From NCBI GenBank assembly GCA_026874595.1, contig CM049317.1:29322901-29386900 (forward strand): a DNA stretch of 64,000 nucleotides. Direction: 5' to 3'. The position numbers and the translations under genes are program-made. Below the pieces are notes generated by a model. It ran no database searches. It was not told the DNA's origin and was given only the letters and a program-made list of their open reading frames with translations. The DNA is from Sipunculus nudus (lineage: Eukaryota > Annelida > Sipuncula > Golfingiida > Sipunculidae). This document shows, piece by piece, positions 23,101 to 34,440 of the stretch; position 1 is the stretch's first letter; the number at the start of each line of letters is the position of its first letter.

Positions 23101-26100
23101 CTCTTCCCCGAAGGGCTTCCCACTGAAATTTGGGTATATCTATTTAGTTGAGGGGTAAAATGCTCGGCTATCTTTGCTGTTGACCCAGGTTCAATCCCTG
23201 CTCACAGATGTGCCAATAGTTTTTGAACAAATCACACAACCTTATGTTTTACACAAAAGGTATTCCTCCTATAGCCTCTTCCCCGAAGGGCTTCCCACTG
23301 AAATTTGGGTATATCTATTTAGTTGAGGGGTAAAATGCTCGGCTCTCTTTGCTGTTGACCCAGGTTCGATCCCTGCTCATAGATGTGCCAATAGTTTTTG
23401 AACAAATCACACAACCTTATGTTTTACACAAAAGGTATTCCTCCTATAGTCTCTTCCACGAAGGGCTTCCCACTGAAATTTGGGTATATCTATTTAGTTG
23501 AGGGGTAAAATGCTCGGCTATCTTTGCTGTTGACTCAGGTTCGATCCCTGCTCACAGATGTGCCAGTAGTTTTTGAACAAATCACACAACCTTATGTTTT
23601 ACACAAAAGGTATTCCTCCTATAGTCTCTTCCACGAAGGGCTTCCCACTGAAATTTGGGTATATCTATTTAGTTGAGGGGTAAAATGCTCGGCTATCTTT
23701 GCTGTTGACCCAGGTTCAATCCCTGCTCATAGATGTGCCAATAGTTTTTGAACAAATCACACAACCTTATGTTTTACACAAAAGGTATTCCTCCTATAGT
23801 CTCTTCCATGAAGGGCTTCCCACTGAAATTTGGGTATATCTATTTAGTTGAGGGGTAAAATGCTCGGCTCTCTTTGCTGTTGACCCAGGTTCGATCCCTG
23901 CTCATAGATGTGCCAATAGTTTTTGAACAAATCACACAACCTTATGTTTTACACAAAAGGTATTCCTCCTATAGTCTCTTCCACGAAGGGCTTCCCACTG
24001 AAATTTGGGTATATCTATTTAGTTGAGGGGTAAAATGCTCGGCTCTCTTTGCTGTTGACCCAGGTTCGATCCCTGCTCACAGATGTGCCAGTAGTTTTTG
24101 AACAAATCACACAACCTTATGTTTTACACAAAAGGTATTCCTCCTATAGTCTCTTCCATGAAGGGCTTCCCACTGAAATTTGGGTATATCTATTTAGTTG
24201 AGGGGTAAAATGCTCGGCTCTCTTTGCTGTTGACCCAGGTTCGATCCCTGCTCATAGATGTGCCAATAGTTTTTGAACAAATCACACAACCTTATGTTTT
24301 ACACAAAAGGTATTCCTCCTATAGTCTCTTCCACGAAGGGCTTCCCACTGAAATTTGGGTATATCTATTTAGTTGAGGGGTAAAATGCTCGGCTCTCTTT
24401 GCTGTTGACCCAGGTTCGATCCCTGCTCATAGATGTGCCAATAGTTTTTGAACAAATCACACAACCTTATGTTTTACACAAAAGGTATTCCTCCTATAGT
24501 CTCTTCCACGAAGGGCTTCCCACTGAAATTTGGGTATATCTATTTAGTTGAGGGGTAAAATGCTCGGCTATCTTTGCTGTTGACCCAGGTTCGATCCCTG
24601 CTCACAGATGTGCCAGTAGTTTTTGAACAAATCACACAACCTTATGTTTTACACAAAAGGTATTCCTCCTATAGTCTCTTCCACGAAGGGCTTCCCACTG
24701 AAATTTGGGTATATCTATTTAGTTGAGGGGTAAAATGCTCGGCTATCTTTGCTGTTGACCCAGGTTCGATCCCTGCTCATAGATGTGCCAATAGTTTTTG
24801 AACAAATCACACAACCTTATGTTTTACACAAAAGGTATTCCTCCTATAGTCTCTTCCACGAAAGGCTTCCCACTGAAATTTGGGTATATCTATTTAGTTG
24901 AGGGGTAAAATGCTCGGCTATCTTTGCTGTTGACTCAGGTTCGATCCCTGCTCACAGATGTGCCAATAGTTTTTGAACAAATCACACAACCTTATGTTTT
25001 ACACAAAAGGTATTCCTCCTATAGTCTCTTCCACGAAAGGCTTCCCACTGAAATTTGGGTATATCTATTTAGTTGAGGGGTAAAATGCTCGGCTATCTTT
25101 GCTGTTGACCCAGGTTCGATCCCTGCTCATAGATGTGCCAATAGTTTTTGAACAAATCACACAACCTTATGTTTTACACAAAAGGTATTCCTCCTATAGT
25201 CTCTTCCACGAAAGGCTTCCCACTGAAATTTGGGTATATCTATTTAGTTGAGGGGTAAAATGCTCGGCTATCTTTGCTGTTGACCCAGGTTCGATCCCTG
25301 CTCATAGATGTGCCAATAGTTTTTGAACAAATCACACAACCTTATGTTTTACACAAAAGGTATTCCTCCTATAGTCTCTTCCACGAAAGGCTTCCCACTG
25401 AAATTTGGGTATATCTATTTAGTTGAGGGGTAAAATGCTCGGCTATCTTTGCTGTTGACTCAGGTTCGATCCCTGCTCACAGATGTGCCAATAGTTTTTG
25501 AACAAATCACACAACCTTATGTTTTACACAAAAGGTATTCCTCCTATAGTCTCTTCCATGAAGGGCTTCCCACTGAAATTTGGGTATATCTATTTAGTTG
25601 AGGGGTAAAATGCTCGGCTCTCTTTGCTGTTGACCCAGGTTCGATCCCTGCTCATAGATGTGCCAATAGTTTTTGAACAAATCACACAACGTTATGTTTT
25701 ACACAAAAGGTATTCCTCCTATAGTCTCTTCCACAAGGGCTTCCCACTGAAATTTGGGTATATCTATTTAGTTGAGGGGTAAAATGCTCGGCTCTCTTTG
25801 CTGTTGACCCAGGTTCGATCCCTGCTCATAGATGTGCCAATAGTTTTTGAACAAATCACACAACCTTATGTTTTACACAAAAGGTATTCCTCCTATAGTC
25901 TCTTCCACGAAGGGCTTCCCACTGAAATTTGGGTATATCTATTTAGTTGAGGGGTAAAATGCTCGGCTATCTTTGCTGTTGACCCAGGTTTGATCCCTGC
26001 TCATAGATGTGCCAATAGTTTTTGAACAAATCACACAACCTTATGTTTTACACAAAAGGTATTCCTCCTATAGTCTCTTCCACGAAGGGCTTCCCACTGA

Positions 26101-26220
26101 AATTTGGGTATATCTATTTAGTTGAGGGGTAAAATGCTCGGCTCTCTTTGCTGTTGACCCAGGTTTGATCCCTGCTCATAGATGTGCCAATAGTTTTTGA
26201 ACAAGTCACACAACCTTATG
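20111..26220 (+). repeat. 175-bp satellite, 35 monomers, each with a tRNA-like Pol III promoter and terminator
   Basis: A head-to-tail array of 35 monomers (174 or 175 bp) runs uninterrupted. Each monomer has an A-box-like TAGTTGAGGGG (20174 in the first), a B box GGTTCGATCCC 43 bases downstream (20217-20227), the spacing found in tRNA genes, and a T5 tract (20249-20253) that would end a Pol III transcript of roughly 90 nt. The tRNA-like fold is partial: D stem 4 bp, anticodon and T stems about 4 bp, acceptor stem poor. By my reading 26 monomers keep GGTTCGA, four have GGTTCAA and five GGTTTGA. No frame of 60 codons exists on either strand, so it is noncoding. Variants cluster, indicating local amplification. 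Confidence 0.95.
22200..23250 (+). repeat. Dimeric higher-order block inside the satellite
   Basis: Monomers 13 to 18 alternate in the B box (GGTTTGA, GGTTCAA, three times over) and in the following position (CTCATAG with GGTTTGA, CTCACAG with GGTTCAA). This is a two-monomer, ~350-bp higher-order unit repeated three times. In contrast monomers 2 to 10 are nearly identical single units. Four consecutive monomers (about 24840-25400) share a private CACGAAAGG variant. Confidence 0.75.
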
Positions 26221-28019
26221 ATTTTAGTGGAAAAATAAATAGAAAAAAAAAACGTTTTTCCTTCAGGAATTGGGCTCATTTTGTGTAAAATCTAAAGTAA
26301 TAATTTTTTCATGACCAATTATGTTTTATGATAATATAATGATATTTGGAATATGTTTGCTTGACCTGTAGTTGCTCATCTAAGGCCAGTGGTTTTCTCT
26401 GGGTTCACTGGGTTCTTCCACCCCTAAAGTCCAGTGAACGCCATCATCTGAACCATGGAGAGTGCCTTGATTAGTAAAAATAACTATTTGTACAATTCAT
26501 GTAAAAAATATAGGCTTAAAAATAAAGGATAGGAATTGTATATCATTATAAGCCTTATGGATTTCAGGTTTTGGAGTAAAGAATAAACAAAAAGTCATGA
26601 CTTGTTGTTAGGAGTGAACCTCTGACTCTCTATCGAGATTTCACAGATTATGGCTCTGCTCTGCCCATGGGTGTTTGGTCTGTCAGTGGCATTCGTAGTT
26701 GTTGTTCCTTGTCAAATCTTGTGAACTGCGATAGCTTTTGACCCAATCAATATTATTTCATGAAATGTGAAATTTAAATTGTTTCTACCAAAATCTGAGA
26801 CCAGTTCGGAAACTAGTGTCCTTGACCTTCACCATCAAGGGCTAATTGGCCCAAATAGAAATTTTATTGAAATATTGTTGAAAATATAAATCTTTGAACA
26901 AAAGCAATCTACTTTTATTCATAATGTCAGCCTTTCACTTTTCAACTTTCCATTCAATAATGGGACCTCTGCTTCACAAAGGTTTTATTTTTGTGATTAT
27001 TCTCATTTCATGAATATCGCAAATTTGAAAACCTCCCAAACAAAAAGGCAACCATAGTATTAAGTTTTTCCACAGGAAGAGATTGAGGTTTCAGGGTTGA
27101 GTGATTATGCAGTGACGAAGCTGAGGATGAAATCATTGATAAACCTGGTTGCTATGTTGTGGCAGTCAGTACAACCGAGATGACATTTTCTGCAGGAACA
27201 CATGACAAGGATCCTTTACCTACATGTTTGTATCACACACTGGTATCATGGCAGCACATCACATATATGAAATGAGCCAGAGAATAGCAGATATAGATCT
27301 TTTTATTTGTAGCACATTTGATGGATTTCCTCTTTTATCTCCGGACCTGGGAGAACTTCGCCAACCACTGATGTCTTTGGACACTGTCAGGGGACCAATT
27401 TGGTGCATTAGTAATGGCTTCCAAATAAAGGAAAATCTGCCCAGTCAGATAGAAATGTGCTTCTTCCATTATGTAATGAGAGACTTGGGAACCTGTGGAA
27501 TAGGATTGGTCCTTCACCAAGCGGAAATGATCAATATTCTCGTATTTTGGTCATCCGAAGATTTTTTTTTTTTTTGCAGGTAGAGCGTTATTCCCACAAG
27601 CACGTTTTAGTGACTTGTCCTTGGATTTCTGTACCATATAGGGTTCGCTCTGTGTGTTATCACATGTTCCAGCTGTTATTCAAGGAAAATTGAAATGTGT
27701 GCTAGGTTCTGATTCAGTGTAGTCATTTATTATACAATAACTTTCTAGAAATTTGCACTCAGAGAGTCCAGACCTCTGCCATGAGAATTTGTTGTAGGGA
27801 GCGCTATTCGGCTTACTGACATGTCTAAGGTTTGTGGTTTCTCTCGATCCGTCAGTTTCCTCCACACTAAGAGACTATTGAACAGGTAATAATTTACTTT
27901 AGAAAATTGATCAGTAATCACAGCTAATCAGTATTGGAAAATGATTAGCAGTTCATGACTTTGATCACCAGTTTCATCATCAGTCTTATCTTATTGAGCC
28001 TTTTACATTTTATGACTGG
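26221..28019. other. Noncoding stretch with one unexplained ORF
   Basis: A 119-codon plus frame at 27224-27583 (starting MFVSHTGIMAAHHIYEM) ends in a poly-Phe run over a T13 tract and has no recognised domain. TTTTTTTTTTGCAG at 27566-27580 resembles a splice acceptor, but no matching exon is evident. The rest is AT-rich, with no repeat recognised. Confidence 0.4.
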
Positions 28020-28427
28020 CTGTTGAGTAGGGCTGAAAGGACTACTCAAGTACTCGGGTCTAGGTAATACTAACTGAGTACTTGAGTCGAAAATTTGGAT
28101 TTGAGTATTTGTGTATGTACATGCATATCTACATATTAATACAAATTTATGGGCAGTCTGTAGGCCTATTTATTAATTATCGTAACCTGGCATAGGGCTC
28201 TTAACATATGCTGGTCAAATTTACAGAGGTCTTGCTATGACATAAACCTATTCCTTTATTAGGATAAAGTTAAGCCATCAAGAAATCAAAGTTATGCATA
28301 TTTTGCATCGGTAAACAAATTTCCATTTTTCTCCTTACAGCAGGTAATGAGTACTCAAGTGAGTCAGGTAATGCCCATTGGGTACTCAAGTCTAAAATTC
28401 TGTACCTGTTTCAGCCCTACTGTTGAG
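28020..28427. mobile_element. 392-bp hAT-type MITE with perfect 8-bp target duplication
   Basis: The element at 28028-28419 begins TAGGGCTGAAA and ends TTTCAGCCCTA, an 11-bp perfect inverted repeat, with longer imperfect similarity (CTCAAGTACT / AGTACTCAAG motifs). It is exactly flanked by CTGTTGAG at 28020-28027 and 28420-28427. The 8-bp duplication and TAGGGCTG-type end are characteristic of hAT non-autonomous elements. There is no coding capacity. Confidence 0.9.
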
Positions 28428-28631
28428 ATCTGGAGGTATATTAAGTTCATTGAATCCTTTTAAGTGAGATGAGCAAACTTACTGTAAAAACTAAATAACA
28501 AAATTTAAACAGTTTTCTTAGCAGTTGCAGCTAATTGTCATAGCTACACAATATTGGTATAGGAGGCAAGGACTAGTTCTACATTGAATGAAGCAGCATT
28601 TTATAAATTCATCAACTAGGCCAAAATAAAA

Positions 28632-28942
28632 AAAAGGTATGGTTCTCAGGCACTTTTTTCAGAAATCAATGTGGGCAGGCGTTTTTTTTATTTTTAAAGT
28701 TTTTGTATGTTTTGATCAAAATGTCATTTGATTAAGGAAAAGTATAATAATAACAGATTTATTTTGCTAAACAAGAAAAAGCACTAAAAAACAAAGGAAT
28801 TTGTATGGTTTTATATTCTTGAAAGAAATTTTTGGAGCGGCTGCAGCTCAAAATTGGTAAGTTTCTCTTGAAAATAAACATAAAAATTGTTGATGCGGGG
28901 GTTTAAAATTGATGTGGGCGGTGCCTGAGAACCATACCTTTT
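28632..28942. mobile_element. 311-bp MITE with 22-bp perfect terminal inverted repeats
   Basis: A perfect 22-bp inverted repeat starting AAAAGGTATGGTTCTC joins 28632-28653 and 28921-28942, and a subterminal ATCAATGTGGGC / ATTGATGTGGGC motif occurs near both ends in direct orientation. The interior is AT-rich and noncoding. The inverted repeats are identical, suggesting a fairly recent insertion. No clear target duplication is visible, and the superfamily is unknown. Confidence 0.8.
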
Positions 28943-29938
28943 ATGGCTTAAGGATCCAAATTGTTCGAACAGTCATAGTATACAGTTTCTAAATTACAGT
29001 ACTTCCTCAAATCTGTTCATTTTCCTTGATGAGCATGCCTCCTTATCTGAATCTTGATTAACGATCACAGCTAATAAAAATGGGCAAATAATTAGCATTT
29101 GACCAGACTTGAGTGGTAAACTCCAATGTGAATCTAGGTATTTTTTTTACTCTGCTGAATGCCACCAGCTGTGCCTGGATTTTATGTTATTATAACTAGT
29201 TGTACAATCCATATAAAATAAATCAAGTTTAAGTTAAAGGAATATTTACTGCTCTTCACAAATGTGATTCAAGGTAGATGTTTTGTCTGACATTAACAAA
29301 TAATTATCTTTGCTTAGTTTAGTTTTATCTCCAGTTTGTCAAGTGGTAGACCAGAGCTACATGTTCTAGTGTTGTAAATTCTAATAATAATTTGGAGCAA
29401 ATAATTGGGATTTATTCATATACATCATTCATAAGAGTAATAATAAGAATATATATTACAGGAACATTTGTATGACAGGTATATGCCCTTGCTTTATAGG
29501 ATTTTCTTCCCGGGATTCATGAAACATGTTGGTGTCACCTGTTGACGGTGTTGTTCATTTATCAGAACGGTGGGACTAAGGATTTATTCTGCAGCACATT
29601 GACACGGGGTACCTAGACAATAAAGGGGGCATGTTGTTAGGATACTGGTGGCATGTTATCAAATATTATCACCCCACCTGAAGTCACTCGTAACGGGTTA
29701 AGGTGCAGGGTGACCACTAAGTACGCATACCTGCTCAGGTGGCACCCATACATACATATATATACTTTACATTCATATATGTGTGCATGTGTGACATCCT
29801 CAGAAGATGACGCTGGTATTTTGTCACGCATGATGTGCACCAAATGTTCAGTCATGACGTCTTCAGGCCACAATCTTCGGTAACAAGATCGTTGTGTGTA
29901 GTGGAGACCTGAGGGGATTTAAATTAAGGGCAGTCGTG
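28943..29938. other. Noncoding stretch upstream of a TATA box
   Basis: No gene seen. From about 29570 the sequence is GC- and CpG-richer (for example GTCACTCGTAACGGG, GATGACGCTGG, CATGACGTCTTC, the last a CRE-like TGACGTCT at about 29854). This fits a proximal promoter for the TATA box at 29939 but is unproven. Confidence 0.35.
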
Positions 29939-29945
29939 TATAAAG
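29939..29945 (+). promoter_or_regulatory. TATA box candidate
   Basis: TATAAAG in a locally GC-richer patch, with pyrimidine-rich sequence about 25-30 bases downstream where transcription would start (about 29970). A CRE-like TGACGTCT lies about 85 bases upstream. Confidence 0.35.
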
Positions 29946-29969
29946 ACCTATACTCTGTTTGGGGTCCTC

Positions 29970-30163
29970 TGCCTTTGAGAACAACAAAACGACTTCATTT
30001 GTGGCTGTACACCGGATTTATTTCGTTGATTTAAAAACTCTAGTCACCCTGAAGGACCCTATCAGTGGTGTTTTGAAGCCCAGAATAGCAGTGCATCAGG
30101 ACCGCATGTTTCAGGTGTACCCATGCTGGATATGACATGTGTCATGAGACAACGTTCGTAGAG
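29970..30163 (+). other. Candidate noncoding first exon
   Basis: Sequence downstream of the TATA box is GC-richer than its surroundings, has no substantial open frame and ends in AG|GTAAAT at 30163/30164, a good donor. Before the donor lies ATGACATGTGTCAT, an imperfect palindrome. I infer a possible 5' UTR exon of a gene continuing to the right. A donor-like hexamer is common by chance, so confidence is low. Confidence 0.25.
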
Positions 30164-30659
30164 GTAAATAAATATTTATTATCTTACTGTATGTTAATAT
30201 AGAACCAGGTACAGGGTGGCCCAGTGATGCATAGGTTAATTCGTGTGGAAAGGTCAACTGGGCTCATTAATGAGACCAATTTATAAATATGTGGCTTGAC
30301 GTAGGTTTATTTCATAACCAGTTGTAATGGCCAGGATCTGGTCTGGTACTTGTGGATCATATACAAACATATAGCTGTTTTATTTACAAACTTGTGTACT
30401 TGGTAGTTTAAATATTTGATGTGAGTTTGGTATACAAGTATCCTATTTTCATTTATTTTAGGTATATATATTTTAGTTCAAATATTATGTAAATTTACGA
30501 TATCTTAAGTTTTCCTTATTTCTTAACCATCCTATTCAGGCAGATTTTTTTCAGTCAGATCTTTATAACATCTGTGTTTTATTGTAAATAATTAACTGAT
30601 GGTGTTTGAAATCTGGACCATTATTTTCACTCTTTATCTTCATATTTCATTCAGGTCCT
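30164..30659. other. AT-rich noncoding stretch
   Basis: Nothing recognised beyond AT-rich sequence leading into the CT-rich block. Confidence 0.5.
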
Positions 30660-30962
30660 CTCCTTCACTCTATTGGTTCTTTCTTCTCATTTGTTTTCCT
30701 TTGTCTTTCTTTAGGTTCTGCTTAACTACAATTCTTTCTCTTGCTTTGTTTCTCTCTTTCTTTCTCCTTCTGTCTCTCCATCAGTTGCCTGTACATACAG
30801 CTGTGATCTTTTCATGTATTTTTCATATTTTATCTCTTCCTTCCTTTCATATTTAAATTTTCCTTGTCATTCTTTTCTGATACTTTCTCATCCCCCCCTC
30901 TCTCTCCCCCTGCCCCCTTTTCTTTGTCTCTTATTGTATTTGTTTCTAACCCTCTTGCTCCC

Positions 30963-31000
<38 letters not shown>

Positions 31001-31595
31001 TCATCATCTCTTACCTCTGTCTCTTTCTCACTCTTTCTGTCTGTCTCTCTCTACTTTTCTGTCATTCACTCTTGCTCACTTTGCTCTTTTTCTTCACTTA
31101 TCTTCTCTGTTCTCTCTATCTCTCTCTCTCTCTACTCTTTCTCTATATCTTTTCCACTCCCTTCTCTTTTCTTCACTTATACTCTGTCTCTTTCTGTCTC
31201 TTTAAGTCTCTTTCTCTTTTTCTCTATCCTTCTCTATCTCTCTCTTCTCTCTTCTATTTTCTTGACATCACTTATCTTTTCTCTCTTTCTCTTTCTCTAT
31301 ACTCTTTCTCTATCTCTTTCTTTTTCTCTCTCTCTCTTTTTTTTCTCTCTCTCAACTCTTACTCTATCTCTTTTCCCCCTACTCTTTTCTTCACTTATCC
31401 TCTTTTTCTCTATCTCTCTCTGTCTCCTTGTCTCTCTCTTTTTCTCTCTCTCTCTCTCTACTCTTTCTCTATCTCTATCCCCTTTTCTCTCACTCACTCT
31501 CTAGTTCACCCTTGCTAGCTCTCTTCTCTTTTCTTCATTTATCCTTTCTTTCTCTATCTCTTTCCTTGCTCTCTCTCTCTCTCTGTTTATATTTT
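30660..31595. repeat. CT-rich polypyrimidine block, ~0.9 kb
   Basis: The plus strand is overwhelmingly C and T, with (CT)n cores at about 30966-30994, 31116-31134, 31440-31460 and 31575-31586. The long frames here (Ser/Leu/Phe-rich on plus, Arg/Glu-rich on minus) follow from the composition and are not genes. Such tracts can adopt triplex (H-DNA) structures. Confidence 0.9.
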
Positions 31596-33605
31596 TATCA
31601 AAAATATGAGAATCTCCCTTATTCTGCCTGAATATTCTAATTGTTTTAAGAAGCTCAATATTCTTTTGCAAATATTGTAAGGGACATTAAACATATCATT
31701 TACCACATACATAACTAATAACAAACTTACATCCACATGTGTCTAAAGGTAAAACATGGACCCCCTGTTACTGGCATAGACAGGTATTCAAGAATGTCCC
31801 ATACACATCTCCACACACCTGGACTTTTTTATTTATACGCAAGCACCTGTGGGATGTTGCCAAGAATGCCAGGTATCCCAGCTTACCTGTACATACAGCG
31901 TATACCTCATCTCTCGACATATTGCGGCAGGTGATTAAATGACACTAAATTGGGCCCATTAAGTGACACTGGGTCTGGCAGTGGTCCCATCTTGAATGAG
32001 TGAATAACTGTGTCCTTGTAGCCCCAGTGGTACTTGATCTCAAGTTGGCACCTGTTCAAGTTTGTACTAGTTTCTCTCTGCTTTTATCATGTTTACCGCC
32101 ACGTTCTCTCCAGAAATAATTTACTACTGGTAAAATGATACTTGTGAATCAAATCTTTTTTGTAAAGTGTGTATTTGTAATCTCAGTTGAGGCTGCAGGG
32201 TTTGCCTGTAATTTATGTAACCCTGTAATTTATGTTTACACATATTAAAATCATATACATATTAGATGCATTCAGGTCATTGCGATGGACACTAATTATG
32301 TATTATATTTTATTTGAGAATGTGAGTTGTTGATGAATAAAGGACTTTGTTTCTTTTTATCTAAAGCAAATATAAAATAATATGTATACGTATTTATTAT
32401 TTTTATTTAAATCAAATATAAAATAATGTGTTCATAGCTTACTGTATCATATTATTGCATTATAAAGCCTCAGACTATCATTCTATCTTTTACTATTACA
32501 ATTAAAAAAGGTTATTCATATTTGAATAGTTCAGTATATGTATATTCAGTAAATAATAAAATTGCTTATATTAGTATTGATATTACTGGTAAATCAAACT
32601 TAATCATTTTATATATGTCTTATATAATATATATAATATCATATCATATCATGAATAATGATAACAGACTTGACCATGGCACCACACCATGTTATTGAAA
32701 ATACCTAAAAACTGATAAGATATATATATTTAGATGTAATGATAATTATTTGAGCAGCTTAAGAAAGTTTAGTTATTTTCCTATATTTCTTACTCAAGTT
32801 TGTCTGTCTGGAGTCAATTTTTTTAGGAGTTAGGGGTGAGTACTTTCACAACTGGGTAGACATCAATTGTAATTTGAGGACAGCCAAGCCAACTTGAGCA
32901 AGAACCAAAAACACTTGCATTTGACCCATAGTTACTGTGCATTTGTAGTTGGTTAACTATACTGTATACTTAGGGGAAGCTTACCGTTTACATAGTCTTA
33001 CAACACTAGAGCAAGAGGCACAGTTGTTTGTTTATTCTGAGAGCCAGGGGTCCAGTTAATACAAAACCTCTGCCAAAGTCACCCCACTCAACAAGATATG
33101 ACAGTGTTATTCAACCCACATCTCAGCACATCCACATACTGTGTATTACTGTTAGTGTCCCCAAATTCAAACCCTGGTCTGATGTCACACATGAATGCAT
33201 GTACCCTGGATGTTAAGTCGCACCCTGGTGATACAGGACAGACCATTGTATTGGAGATGGAAGGTCATTTGAAGTAAATGAAGATGTACTAATCAGTTAG
33301 ACAGCTATACAAAGGACGGTGCACCTGTACCTTTTAATTTAAGCTCCATCTTGATACGCAATTTCTGTATATGACGCGTCTTTTGGTGTCAAATTCTAAT
33401 GTCATATGATCTATTGACATCATAAAAAATTTAAAACATGTCAAATCAGTTGAAGTACTAAACCAGTGTCATGTTTGTCATAATAGGTCTATACCCTTTT
33501 AGTGACATATACCGAGGCATAGTTGTATCATGTATGTTGTTGTCTTTAGTTGGTATTATATGTTGTCATATTTGGCTTTAATTTAAATATTATAATGTTC
33601 AGTTG
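31596..33605. other. AT-rich noncoding stretch
   Basis: No gene or clear repeat. Very AT-rich between 32340 and 32740, with many TATA-type steps. Confidence 0.5.
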
Positions 33606-34440
33606 TCATATCACATCTACTCTGTCATATTGGTCAGTATCATATGGTGTCATACTATACCTGTTGATGACATATTCTAAAGCGTTGGTTGGTATCATAT
33701 GGTGTCATACTATACCTGTTGATGACATATTCTAAAGCGTTGGTTGGTATCATATGGTGTCAGATGAGACCTGTTCATGACACAGTGAATCAATGTTGTC
33801 ATGTCATGTTTTGCTGCCATATTGGTTAGTATCATATGGTGCCATATTAGACTAGTTAATGAAATATTCTAAGGCATCATGTCATGTTAGTTCATGCCCT
33901 AATGGATGCTTCATATGTTGTCATATTAGATCCATTCATGACATACAATGTTGTCATATCATGTCTACTGCTGTCATACTGGTTAGTATCAATATCATAC
34001 AGTGTCACAGTAGACCTGTTTATGACATTTTCTAAGGCATTGTCATGTCATGTTAGTTGCTGTCTTAATGGATGCTGTCACATGGTGTCACATTAGACCT
34101 GTTGATGACATAGAATAATGTTGTCATATCATGTCTGTTGCTGTCATATTGGTTAGTATCAATATCATACAGTGTCACATTAGACCTGTTCATGCCATTT
34201 TCTAACGCATTGTCATGTCATGTTAGTTGCTGTCCTAATGAATGCTGTCACATGGTGTCACATTAGACCTGTTGATGACATAGAATAATGTTGTCATATC
34301 ATGTCTGTTGCTGTCATATTGGTTAGTATCAATATCATACAGTGTCACATTAGACCTGTTCATGACATTTTTCTAAGGCATTGTTGGTGTCATATTGGTT
34401 GGTATAAAAAATGTTATATTAGACATGCTGATGACTTATA
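33606..34440. repeat. Nested minisatellite, 55-bp and 170-bp periods
   Basis: The block is built from GTCATAT-type modules. Between 33651 and 33760 a unit containing CATACTATACCTGTTGATGA repeats at 55 bp. From about 33960 a higher-order unit of 170 bp is seen: AATATCATACAGTGTCACA occurs at 33991, 34161 and 34331. The 170-bp unit consists of about three diverged 55-bp modules. Open frames across it are by-products. Confidence 0.85.

Noticed and set aside
20111-26220. CRISPR array
   Set aside because: The repeats are contiguous 175-bp monomers with no unique spacers, and the DNA is clearly animal.
27224-27583. 119-codon ORF as a gene
   Set aside because: It has no domain, no splice-bounded structure and ends in poly-Phe over a T run; kept only as an unexplained ORF.
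30599-31631. Long Ser/Leu/Phe ORFs, the largest 234 codons
   Set aside because: They arise because CT-rich sequence rarely contains stop codons; several frames are open at once.
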